Assembly (NCBI GenBank): GCA_049889175.1
Contig: JBMHDW010000001.1
Coordinates: forward strand, 62,001-126,000
Length of the DNA: 64,000 bases
Source of the DNA: JBMHDW01 sp049889175
GTDB taxonomy: Bacteria; Pseudomonadota; Gammaproteobacteria; Comchoanobacterales; Comchoanobacteraceae
Direction: 5' to 3'
Shown piece by piece: positions 26,563 through 34,236 of the stretch. How positions within the stretch are numbered: the first letter of the stretch is position 1; the number at the start of each line of letters is the position of its first letter. A program made the translations under genes and the position numbers. The notes below the pieces were generated by a model that worked only from the letters and a program-made list of their open reading frames with translations, made no database searches and was not told where the DNA came from.

Positions 26563-28889
26563 AAAGTGAAAATACTCAGTTATCAGGCAATCAAAAGATA
26601 TATTCTGTTGGAAAAAACATATTCTCTTTTGAAAACATTGAAGAACGATATCTAGATATCGTGACAAACAGCAAGATATTGACTTCAACTGATTCAGATT
26701 TAGACTCAGGGTCAGACTCAGATTCAGAATCAACAACCTCTTATTCCTCAGATTCCTCAGATTCCTTAGAGTCCTTAGAGTCCTTAGAGTCCTCAATAGA
26801 TCAAGATACTATTGATCTGACGTCAAGAGAACCACTTAATAACGCACAAAACAATTATCTAAAAGCATTACAAATGTGTTATACACTCAATAAAATTTTT
26901 GAAAACCAAAAGATCGATGAGCGTTATTTACCCGCGGACATTTTAACAAAATCAGCAATGACAGGCAAAGAACTCACCAATATAACCAAAGAAGTTAATG
27001 CCTTATGCAAAAAACATAGCATAAATTTTAAAGACATCAAAAAACCTCAACCAGAATTTAATATTCATGTTTTGGAAGATAAAACCTTTAATTATAACGG
27101 CCTTACAATAGACAATTATTGTGCCAAAACTGATTTCCAAGTGAGTGATTTAACATTTGATGAAAAAGTTACCGAAGAAGAAAAGACCCATTTTAAAAAG
27201 GGGTATAACGCAAATCATAAAAAACAGAATCTGTTTGGTAATACATGGCGATTTAAATATGATGATTTCACCTATTATTCACACTCTCACCCTTACAGTA
27301 ATCGTAAAGGGGATAACACTTATTCATGGAATAGACTTCTGGTTTTTCTCACATTTATTCCGCCATTGGCCTTGATTACATTACCATTACTTTTCAGAGG
27401 GCCAAGTGAGAGAACACAAAAAAATGTAAACTGGAATATGGATCTACTCCACCAAACCATCAAATCTCTACCCGAAAATAAAGATAAAAATGTTTATAAT
27501 ATCACCATTAATTATACATCACCCAACGGTTATACCAAATTTGCTAAAGCAGATAATGAAATTGATTGGTGGAATGCTCAATGCAAACATTGGAAAAGTT
27601 CTCAAGGTGATAAAAATGAGTATTGCTTACTTAATATACCAATGAATGTTGGCGGCAAACTAACATTACCCAAGACGCAACAACACAATGATAAGGCTTT
27701 AGGGTTGATGATAAAAAATAAGTTCAATGATATTCTTGACATAAATACCGATAAACCTACTTTCACAGATATCCATAAAACTATTGATGCTAAAATAAAG
27801 GAAAATGTAAAAGAGATACGCAATTTCATCGATGATCTTCCAAACCCAACACAAAATAATCAGAATCTCAACTTATATCGCAAGCTCATCAACAATCTTA
27901 GAGAACCAAATGAAAATGGGTTCTACAATTATGGATACAATGCTATCGTGAAACATGATAGCATTATTGAAAAACTTATAGAAATACAAAAACTTTATCA
28001 ATCATTTTCAAATCAACCTATCAAACATTTGCCTGCTGCACTGATTAAGTTTTCAAAAGCAATATCAAAGATAGATAAAAAAATGATGTTCGCTATTGAT
28101 GGCCATTGTAAAAGTGGTAAAGACCGCGCCGGTATTGCAGCATTAAATGCCTTTCACACCATCATGAAAGAACAAAATAATATAAACGATGAACCACTGG
28201 AGAATATGATTCAAAATATAGACTTTGCTCCTTGGCGGTCTTCTGAATCTGCAGCTGGTCACAAAGGTTATAATATTATGATGCGTAACATGAATCAAAA
28301 AACCCCAGGTTATTGGAGCTTTTCATTTAAGGCACTAATTACATTATTCTTAATCACAGAATATATTCTTTTTACAATGATTGCTTTACCATTTATACCT
28401 ATTGCTGGATTAGCACCGCTTGTGGCTCTTACAGCTCCTTTTATTCCTGTCATTGGCTTAACACTGGCGGCTGTAACGTTAATAACAATTGTAACGGCAG
28501 CAATATTTGCAAGAAATAACTACTTTAACGTTGATCAAAAAGTCGGCCCTGATTATGAACAAAAATCAAAGATGGGTGATGGTAAAATCCTCAACACAGA
28601 TACAAAAAATTCTAACGCTGAAGATCCGCAAATGAGAGATGGAAATACACTCGATGGAGTGACCAAAAAAACCAACAACACATTAACCATAAACTATAAG
28701 GCCGATTACACTAAGTCACAAAATTTAAACCATGGAAATGATGATAGTAATAAAGAATATACGAGTGATGATGATAGTGATGACGGATATTATACTGCTA
28801 ATAATTATGATGATGATAGTGACGTTGATAGTGACGATGAAGGATATCATACTGCTAATGATGATGATGGCCCTGGAATTCGCCGTTAA
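26559..28889 (+). CDS. Probable Dot/Icm effector: SidF/SopB-type phosphoinositide phosphatase
   Basis: A 776-residue protein with a perfect CX5R phosphatase loop, DGHCKSGKDRAG, with Cys517 as nucleophile and Arg523 as phosphate binder. The CKSGKDR form is typical of bacterial phosphoinositide phosphatase effectors (SopB/SigD, IpgD, SidF). A large hydrophobic block (about 591-652) behind the catalytic domain looks like two membrane helices, as in Legionella SidF, which has two near its C-terminus. A shorter hydrophobic segment lies near 260-280. Low-complexity acidic Ser/Asp/Glu repeats lie near 47-85, and an Asp-rich tail (about 725-772) contains two similar DDG/DEGY-x-TAN repeats. The start is GTG, with no ATG available upstream. 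Effector status and substrate (host phosphoinositides) are inferred; no homology search was run. Confidence 0.8.
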   Translation: MKSENTQLSGNQKIYSVGKNIFSFENIEERYLDIVTNSKILTSTDSDLDSGSDSDSESTTSYSSDSSDSLESLESLESSIDQDTIDLTSREPLNNAQNNYLKALQMCYTLNKIFENQKIDERYLPADILTKSAMTGKELTNITKEVNALCKKHSINFKDIKKPQPEFNIHVLEDKTFNYNGLTIDNYCAKTDFQVSDLTFDEKVTEEEKTHFKKGYNANHKKQNLFGNTWRFKYDDFTYYSHSHPYSNRKGDNTYSWNRLLVFLTFIPPLALITLPLLFRGPSERTQKNVNWNMDLLHQTIKSLPENKDKNVYNITINYTSPNGYTKFAKADNEIDWWNAQCKHWKSSQGDKNEYCLLNIPMNVGGKLTLPKTQQHNDKALGLMIKNKFNDILDINTDKPTFTDIHKTIDAKIKENVKEIRNFIDDLPNPTQNNQNLNLYRKLINNLREPNENGFYNYGYNAIVKHDSIIEKLIEIQKLYQSFSNQPIKHLPAALIKFSKAISKIDKKMMFAIDGHCKSGKDRAGIAALNAFHTIMKEQNNINDEPLENMIQNIDFAPWRSSESAAGHKGYNIMMRNMNQKTPGYWSFSFKALITLFLITEYILFTMIALPFIPIAGLAPLVALTAPFIPVIGLTLAAVTLITIVTAAIFARNNYFNVDQKVGPDYEQKSKMGDGKILNTDTKNSNAEDPQMRDGNTLDGVTKKTNNTLTINYKADYTKSQNLNHGNDDSNKEYTSDDDSDDGYYTANNYDDDSDVDSDDEGYHTANDDDGPGIRR
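26745..26798 (+). repeat. Nine-base minisatellite in the phosphatase gene
   Basis: Six consecutive 9-base units, two TCCTCAGAT, three TCCTTAGAG and one diverged, encode Ser-Ser-Asp and Ser-Leu-Glu triplets. Upstream bases (about 26690-26735) add irregular Ser-Asp codons. Such tracts change length easily by slippage in steps of three residues without a frameshift. Confidence 0.85.
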
Positions 28890-29357
28890 ATCATTAAAAT
28901 ACTCACCAAAGACTTAACACAATGAATAAAAAAACCTCAACATAATCTTTATATTTTACCACAGTCTTTGAAGCAATTAGACTTCTCTTACCTGTTTCCT
29001 ATTGAAGAAACAATATAAACAACTGAAAATGAAACAATTAAATAATCAATAGACATATAGAGTCATATATTTCTAGTTATTTACTGTTTATGAATCATAA
29101 TCAAGATTGAATGACTCATATAAGCTACAACATAATCATTTTCTTAATCAATATCAGGAAAACATCGATTTATTCTTCGAAAGATCTGTGTAGTTATGAA
29201 AATTAGATGAATCATTTTTCTTCTGTTGACATCAATCATAATCCGATAACAGCTAAAATATAGTTATGTGGGCAATAAAACTGGATAGTTTTTTGATATA
29301 AAACTAAAATAACAATATTTTTCAACAAAAAAAGATAAAACAACACTACATAAGACA
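28890..29357. other. Long AT-rich spacer without recognisable gene
   Basis: About 470 bases between the phosphatase and the repeat-protein gene. I see no plausible open frame, no tRNA-like cloverleaf and no convincing terminator. Apart from the promoter at its right end nothing is recognisable. It is the longest gene-free stretch of the window and unusually AT rich. Confidence 0.6.
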
Positions 29358-29386
29358 TTGACAACCAGGCTTTTATCTTACACAAT
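29358..29386 (+). promoter_or_regulatory. Candidate sigma70 promoter for the repeat-protein gene
   Basis: Perfect TTGACA (29358-29363), 17-base spacer, CACAAT (29381-29386). It is followed by AAGGAG (29396-29401) and the ATG at 29408. The combination of promoter and ribosome binding site suggests a well-expressed, individually controlled gene. Confidence 0.6.
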
Positions 29387-29407
29387 GTAGGTAATAAGGA
29401 GTACAAT

Positions 29408-30613
29408 ATGCAACTATTATATATACCAGGTTTCATGGCTTTTCTAGCGCTCATCTTACCTGAGAGGTATTTGGTTAACCAAACAGGTTTAACTCTTCTA
29501 ATCCTATCATCACTTGCACTGTTTTGCTTAGGTGATTTAATTGAACTGCATTTCTTTATTTATATATTTAGTTTTCAAGCAGTCTTTGCTGGAGCCTTAA
29601 TACTACCCATGACTATTCGATGGATAGATGATTATTGTAGCAAAAATACATCAATTGATTACAATGAACCACGAAGAATTATTTTTAAGCAAAAAAATTC
29701 TACAGACCCTTCCAAAGCAAAACAAAATATCGAAGGTTATAATTCTTGTGAAGACCATGATCAACTTAGATCACCTGATAGTAGTCCCACTAGTTCTATT
29801 CGTTCCTTTAGTCCTATTTCTCCTGATAATACTAGTAGAAAATTAAATTTTAATCTTGCACTTGCAGATAAATCCACACAAAAACCCTCCACACGCTCAC
29901 CACAAACCGAAGATTTAAACTCCGATAATGAATTATCACAAACCGATGATTTAACCTCCAATAATGAATCATTAGAATACACACCCATAGGCACTAACAC
30001 TTCAAGCCTCTTCAATAGTCTGCAAAGTCCAGCATTAATACCCCTAACATTGAATGAGGTATTATTTACAGAAAGTACCGGTGATCATGTTGTAACTAAT
30101 GAAGAATTACCAGAATTATACAACACACCCATAGGCACTAACACTTCAAGCCTCTCCAATAGTCTGCAAAGTTCAGCATCAATATTTCCTAGCATAAGTC
30201 CATTTCCTGCATTTAATGAATCGTCATTTATAGGCATTAACGATGATCATGTTGTAACTGATGAAGAATTATACAACACACCCATAGAAACTAATACTTT
30301 AAGCTTCTTCAATAGTCTGCAAAGTCCAGCATCAACATCCCTCCCTAGCAGAAGTACTTCAAAATTATTGAATGAGGTATTATTTACAGGCAGTACCGAT
30401 GATTATGTTGTTCCCAAAGAATTTACTCATCCAGTAAACTTAAACCTTACCCCAACTATTGGATCATCTTTAAGTGCTCAGAGTAGTGAATTACCCATGG
30501 ATTCTCCTTTCTTCCGAAATAAGAAAAAAGAATATGAAGAAATAATATCTTATACTGGGGATGAGACAGTGAGTAATGAAATCATTGATGCACTATTTTC
30601 CATTAAGCGCTAA
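29408..30613 (+). CDS. Unknown membrane-anchored repeat protein, 401 residues
   Basis: No known family is recognised. Two hydrophobic helices fill residues about 1-75, followed by a hydrophilic Ser/Thr/Asn-rich remainder without cysteines. Residues about 192-340 hold three imperfect tandem repeats of 48-51 residues. Each opens with TPIGTNTSS or a variant, continues with a SLQSPAS-like core and closes with an acidic DDHVVTDEEL-like segment. An excellent ribosome binding site (AAGGAG, 6 bases) and promoter precede it. The low-complexity exposed region with a double membrane anchor would suit a secreted host-membrane protein or a surface protein. Its location beside the phosphatase gene hints at an effector; this is inference. 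Confidence 0.75.
   Translation: MQLLYIPGFMAFLALILPERYLVNQTGLTLLILSSLALFCLGDLIELHFFIYIFSFQAVFAGALILPMTIRWIDDYCSKNTSIDYNEPRRIIFKQKNSTDPSKAKQNIEGYNSCEDHDQLRSPDSSPTSSIRSFSPISPDNTSRKLNFNLALADKSTQKPSTRSPQTEDLNSDNELSQTDDLTSNNESLEYTPIGTNTSSLFNSLQSPALIPLTLNEVLFTESTGDHVVTNEELPELYNTPIGTNTSSLSNSLQSSASIFPSISPFPAFNESSFIGINDDHVVTDEELYNTPIETNTLSFFNSLQSPASTSLPSRSTSKLLNEVLFTGSTDDYVVPKEFTHPVNLNLTPTIGSSLSAQSSELPMDSPFFRNKKKEYEEIISYTGDETVSNEIIDALFSIKR
29981..30424 (+). repeat. Three tandem repeats of about 150 bases inside the 401-residue protein gene
   Basis: Units start at 29981, 30125 and 30278 with ACACCCATAG followed by AACTAAYAC-like sequence and a shared AATAGTCTGCAAAG core. Spacing is 144 and 153 bases, so copies keep frame but have small in-frame indels. 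This points to repeated duplication followed by divergence. Confidence 0.85.
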
Positions 30614-30621
30614 AATAATTT

Positions 30622-31035
30622 CTACGCAATTTCTGTCATCAAATGGACATTTTGAACACCCTCTTTTTGAACTACTGATAGCACTTTTGCTACAGACTCA
30701 TAAGGTACTGCTTTATCTGCCTGAATAATAATATGAGGCTTCTTATCTATCGTATTTTTGAGGTGCAACGTCAGACTTGACAAATTCACTTTTTCTTTTA
30801 TGTTAAGCTGATCTGATTTCGACCATGCCATTTCTCCTTTCTTATTGATCGTAATGGTCCAACCTTTTGGGGCGTTAGATACACCATTACCTTCTGTAGT
30901 GGGTAACTCAACCATCAACTCTTGTACCCAGGCTGAAGCACTTACCATAAAAACCAAAAGCAACACCAACAATACATCAACATATGGTACAATATTGATC
31001 TCAAAATGGCGACGAGGGCGTCTTTGAATACTCAT
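30622..31035 (-). CDS. tolR: TolR/ExbD-family energy-transducing protein
   Basis: A 137-residue protein with a short cytoplasmic N-terminus and one membrane helix (about 17-37). The helix contains the conserved proton-path Asp in VPYVDVLLVLLLVFM. A periplasmic domain follows. TolR works with TolQ to energise the Tol-Pal system for outer-membrane constriction. Its start overlaps the tolQ stop (ATGA). tolA, tolB and pal do not follow; the next gene is convergent after 8 bases. ExbD is an alternative, but the TolQ partner sequence favours TolR. Confidence 0.85.
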   Translation of the reverse strand: MSIQRRPRRHFEINIVPYVDVLLVLLLVFMVSASAWVQELMVELPTTEGNGVSNAPKGWTITINKKGEMAWSKSDQLNIKEKVNLSSLTLHLKNTIDKKPHIIIQADKAVPYESVAKVLSVVQKEGVQNVHLMTEIA

Positions 31036-31649
31036 GACTGATGGCGAATAAGGTAAACAAATTCTTGTCTAAAGACATCGTACTGCTCAAAAAGATGGTC
31101 TGCTCTTGCACTCAATCGATGGAAAGCAAACATTGCCGGTAGAGCAACACATAAACCTAAAGCTGTTGTCGCAAGGCTTTCAGCAATACCTGGTGCAATG
31201 GCTAGCAGTGATAGTGTTTGTCCTTGTGACATACCATGGAAGGCATGCATGATACCAACTACTGTTCCCAACAATCCGACAAAAGGTGCTGCACTTGCAA
31301 GACTACTTAACCAAGAAAGTTGCTTTTGCATGAGGCTCTCTTGCTTTTTTTGTGCAATAGTCATTGCTTGCTCTGCTGCTTCAGCTTGTTTGGCTGCTTG
31401 CAATAATGACTCATAGCCAGACCTAAATATAACATGAATGGATTCATGCGTATTACTTTTTTGGTATACTGTTGCTAATTGCTTTTCTCGCCAAAATAAG
31501 GACAAAAAACCTGCTAGTGAGCGTTCACGCTTTGCTAACTGTCGCCATTGGCTAATGAGAAATGACCATGAAGCCACACTCATCACACCAAGCAATAAAA
31601 TCACACAAAATACCAGGCCCTGTGCATGTATTAATGCATCTAATATCAT
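31032..31649 (-). CDS. tolQ: TolQ/ExbB-family proton channel protein
   Basis: A 205-residue inner-membrane protein. The first helix (about 8-30) is followed by a long cytoplasmic loop and two closing helices. The typical segment has GLLGTVVGIMHAF, then APGIAESLATTALGLCVALPA (about 113-165). The ATG at 31649 is chosen because it has a GGGGG-rich ribosome binding site and matches TolQ length; a longer frame extends 25 codons into acnA. The ATG overlaps the acnA stop (ATGA), so tolQ is coupled to aconitase translation, an unusual arrangement. Confidence 0.87.
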   Translation of the reverse strand: MILDALIHAQGLVFCVILLLGVMSVASWSFLISQWRQLAKRERSLAGFLSLFWREKQLATVYQKSNTHESIHVIFRSGYESLLQAAKQAEAAEQAMTIAQKKQESLMQKQLSWLSSLASAAPFVGLLGTVVGIMHAFHGMSQGQTLSLLAIAPGIAESLATTALGLCVALPAMFAFHRLSARADHLFEQYDVFRQEFVYLIRHQS

Positions 31650-34222
31650 GATGCCCCCACTTGATCTGATGTCATCTGCCTCATGACATAAGGGAGTATA
31701 CCACCATTTTGGTAATACAACCATTCGTCTTCAGTATCTAAACGCACCTGTAACTGAATACTTTGATCGCCAGCATCGGTATGAATAACACACTGTACAT
31801 GCTGACTTGGACCAGATAATGACTCGATACCAAGAATACTGATGCGTTCATGTCCTTTTAAGGCTATTTGCTTAATATCACAACCCTCCATGAACTGACA
31901 TGGCAAAACCCCCATCCCAATTAAGTTTGATCGGTGAATACGTTCAAAGCTTTCAGCAATAACAACACGCACACCAAGTAAATTAGTGCCTTTAGCAGCC
32001 CAATCACGAGATGACCCAGAACCATATTCTTTACCTGCAAAAACCACCATAGCATGATGCTCTTTTTGATAACGCTTAGCAGCCTCATAAATACTCATTC
32101 GCTCACCCGACGGCCAATGCACAGTAACACCACCCTCTTGATCTGGTGTTAACATATTCTTGATACGAATATTTGCAAATGTACCACGAGTCATCACTTC
32201 ATGATTACCTCGTCGAGAACCATATGAGTTAAACTGATGAGGCTGAATATTCTCATCAATTAAATAACGTCCAGCTGGACTCTGAGTTGCAATAACACCA
32301 GCTGGTGAAATATGATCCGTGGTAATACTATCTGAGAACATAGCTAAAACATAGGCTTGATGGCAATCTTTTAATGGCTTTAAATCATGAGTCATATCCT
32401 TAAAAAATGGCGGGCTTTGGATATATGTTGATTTTGGTTGCCAAGCATATACATCACTGGACTCAGTGACTAATGATTGCCAATGATTGTTACCCTTGAA
32501 AACATCTTCATAGCCTGACACGTACATATCACGACTCATTAAAGCCTTTTGTTGTTGTATAGCTGCGGAACTTGGCCATAAATCCTTTAAGTAAACTGGT
32601 TTTGCATTGCGGTCCCAACCAATTGGCTCTCGTTCAAAGTCAATACCAATGCGGCCAACAATCGCATAAACAACCACCAATGGTGGTGACGCAAGCCAGT
32701 TGGTTTTAGTTAGAGGGTGAACGCGCCCCTCAAAATTACGATTCCCCGAGAGAACAGCGGCAGCATGAACCTGATGCTCCTCTATATCTCGTGCGATATC
32801 TTCTCTAAGCGGGCCAGAATTACCAATACAAGTTGTGCAGCCAAACCCTGTTAAATGAAAGCCTAAGGCTTCTAAATCACTCATTAACCCCATGGCTTTT
32901 AAATATTCTGGTGGAATTTGAGAGCCTGGTGCAAATGATGTTTTGACCCATGGCTTTGCAGAGAGGCCTCTTCGTTTTGCTGCACGAGCAACAAGACCTG
33001 CGGCAATTAGCATATCTGGATTTGAGGTATTGGTACAACTGGTAATACTTGCTATAACAACATCACCATGTTTCATCTGGCCGTTAGGCTCACTACTAGG
33101 ACTCAAACGCTCAATGAATGCAGGCAAGTCTTTTAAAGGGACTCGGTCTTGTGGCCGCTTTGGCCCAGCAACACAAGGCTGAATCGATGCTATATCAAGC
33201 TCTATACATTGTGTATACCGCAACGTTTGACTGGGTTGATGCCACAAATGGTTATCCTGAGTATATTGACGAACACGCTCAACCTGAGCCTCCATACGTC
33301 CAGTTAGCATTAAATAATCCAATGTCTGCTCATCAACAGGGAAGAAGGCGCAAGTACTGCCCATCTCTGGTGACATATTTGCGATCGTTGCCCTTTCTTC
33401 TGCTGTAAGTCGAGTAACCCCAGGCCCAAAAAACTCAACAAACTTGCCGACCACCCCCATTTGTCTTAGTTGATGCGTTAAAGTTAATACGAGGTCAGTT
33501 GCAGTAACGCCCTCTTTCAATTGACCTGTCAATTGAACGCCAATTACATCTGGTATATTCATGGTAATTGGTTGACCAAGCATGACTGCTTCAGCTTCAA
33601 TGCCACCTACACCCCAACCTAAAATACCAAGACCATTAATCATGGTGTTATGACTATCAGTGCCCACCAAACTATCAGGATATCTGATGACTTGACCTGA
33701 TGCATCTTGTTGTTCAATAACAATCTCTGCCAGATATTCCAGATTGACTTGATGACAAATTCCTGTACCAGGTGGAACCACTCTAAATTGACTGAATGTC
33801 TCCTGACCCCACTTTAAAAATTGATATCGCTCTTGGTTTCGCTCAAATTCTAATGCTTGATTTTGAGCCAATGCTTGAGGAGATGCTGTCATATCATTGA
33901 TGACCGAGTGATCAATAACCAAATCAACCTGACATTGTGGGTTGATCATTGTTGGATCTAAATCCCAAGCAACCATTGCATCTCGCATAGCTGCCAAATC
34001 AACAATCGCTGGCACACCGGTAAAATCTTGCATTAATACTCGATGAGGCATGAAATGAATGGTATGAGGTGCATGGCCATCATTAATCCAATCTTTAAAA
34101 TATTGCACCCAAAGATCACTCTGATTAGGTTGTGTCCGACATAAATTCTCAAATAAAATTTTGAGTGTCACTGGTAATTGCTGTAACTCTTTATTCTCTT
34201 CAATCCTTTGTTTTAATGACAT
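31646..34222 (-). CDS. acnA: Aconitate hydratase
   Basis: Aconitase isomerises citrate and isocitrate in the TCA cycle. The 858-residue protein has the iron-sulfur cysteine motifs SCTNTSNP and GFGCTTCIGNSGPL, the early VGTDSHNTMINGLGILGWGVGG segment, and the C-terminal swivel domain with EYGSGSSRDWAAKG. Length fits the AcnA/IRP type (about 890). A strong ribosome binding site (AGGAGG) precedes the ATG. It sits in a chain behind ssb and a 709-residue unknown, and in front of tolQ with a 4-base overlap. Confidence 0.95.
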   Translation of the reverse strand: MSLKQRIEENKELQQLPVTLKILFENLCRTQPNQSDLWVQYFKDWINDGHAPHTIHFMPHRVLMQDFTGVPAIVDLAAMRDAMVAWDLDPTMINPQCQVDLVIDHSVINDMTASPQALAQNQALEFERNQERYQFLKWGQETFSQFRVVPPGTGICHQVNLEYLAEIVIEQQDASGQVIRYPDSLVGTDSHNTMINGLGILGWGVGGIEAEAVMLGQPITMNIPDVIGVQLTGQLKEGVTATDLVLTLTHQLRQMGVVGKFVEFFGPGVTRLTAEERATIANMSPEMGSTCAFFPVDEQTLDYLMLTGRMEAQVERVRQYTQDNHLWHQPSQTLRYTQCIELDIASIQPCVAGPKRPQDRVPLKDLPAFIERLSPSSEPNGQMKHGDVVIASITSCTNTSNPDMLIAAGLVARAAKRRGLSAKPWVKTSFAPGSQIPPEYLKAMGLMSDLEALGFHLTGFGCTTCIGNSGPLREDIARDIEEHQVHAAAVLSGNRNFEGRVHPLTKTNWLASPPLVVVYAIVGRIGIDFEREPIGWDRNAKPVYLKDLWPSSAAIQQQKALMSRDMYVSGYEDVFKGNNHWQSLVTESSDVYAWQPKSTYIQSPPFFKDMTHDLKPLKDCHQAYVLAMFSDSITTDHISPAGVIATQSPAGRYLIDENIQPHQFNSYGSRRGNHEVMTRGTFANIRIKNMLTPDQEGGVTVHWPSGERMSIYEAAKRYQKEHHAMVVFAGKEYGSGSSRDWAAKGTNLLGVRVVIAESFERIHRSNLIGMGVLPCQFMEGCDIKQIALKGHERISILGIESLSGPSQHVQCVIHTDAGDQSIQLQVRLDTEDEWLYYQNGGILPYVMRQMTSDQVGAS

Positions 34223-34236
34223 TAAGCCCCTCCTAT

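Noticed and set aside
26443..26796. Open frame on the minus strand opposite the Ser/Asp repeats
   Set aside because: It is the antisense of low-complexity codons and gives repeated Leu/Arg/Asn; no ribosome binding site or family.
30622..31649. ExbB-ExbD instead of TolQ-TolR
   Set aside because: The APGIAESLATTALGL segment and overall lengths fit TolQR better, though tolA is missing, so some doubt remains.
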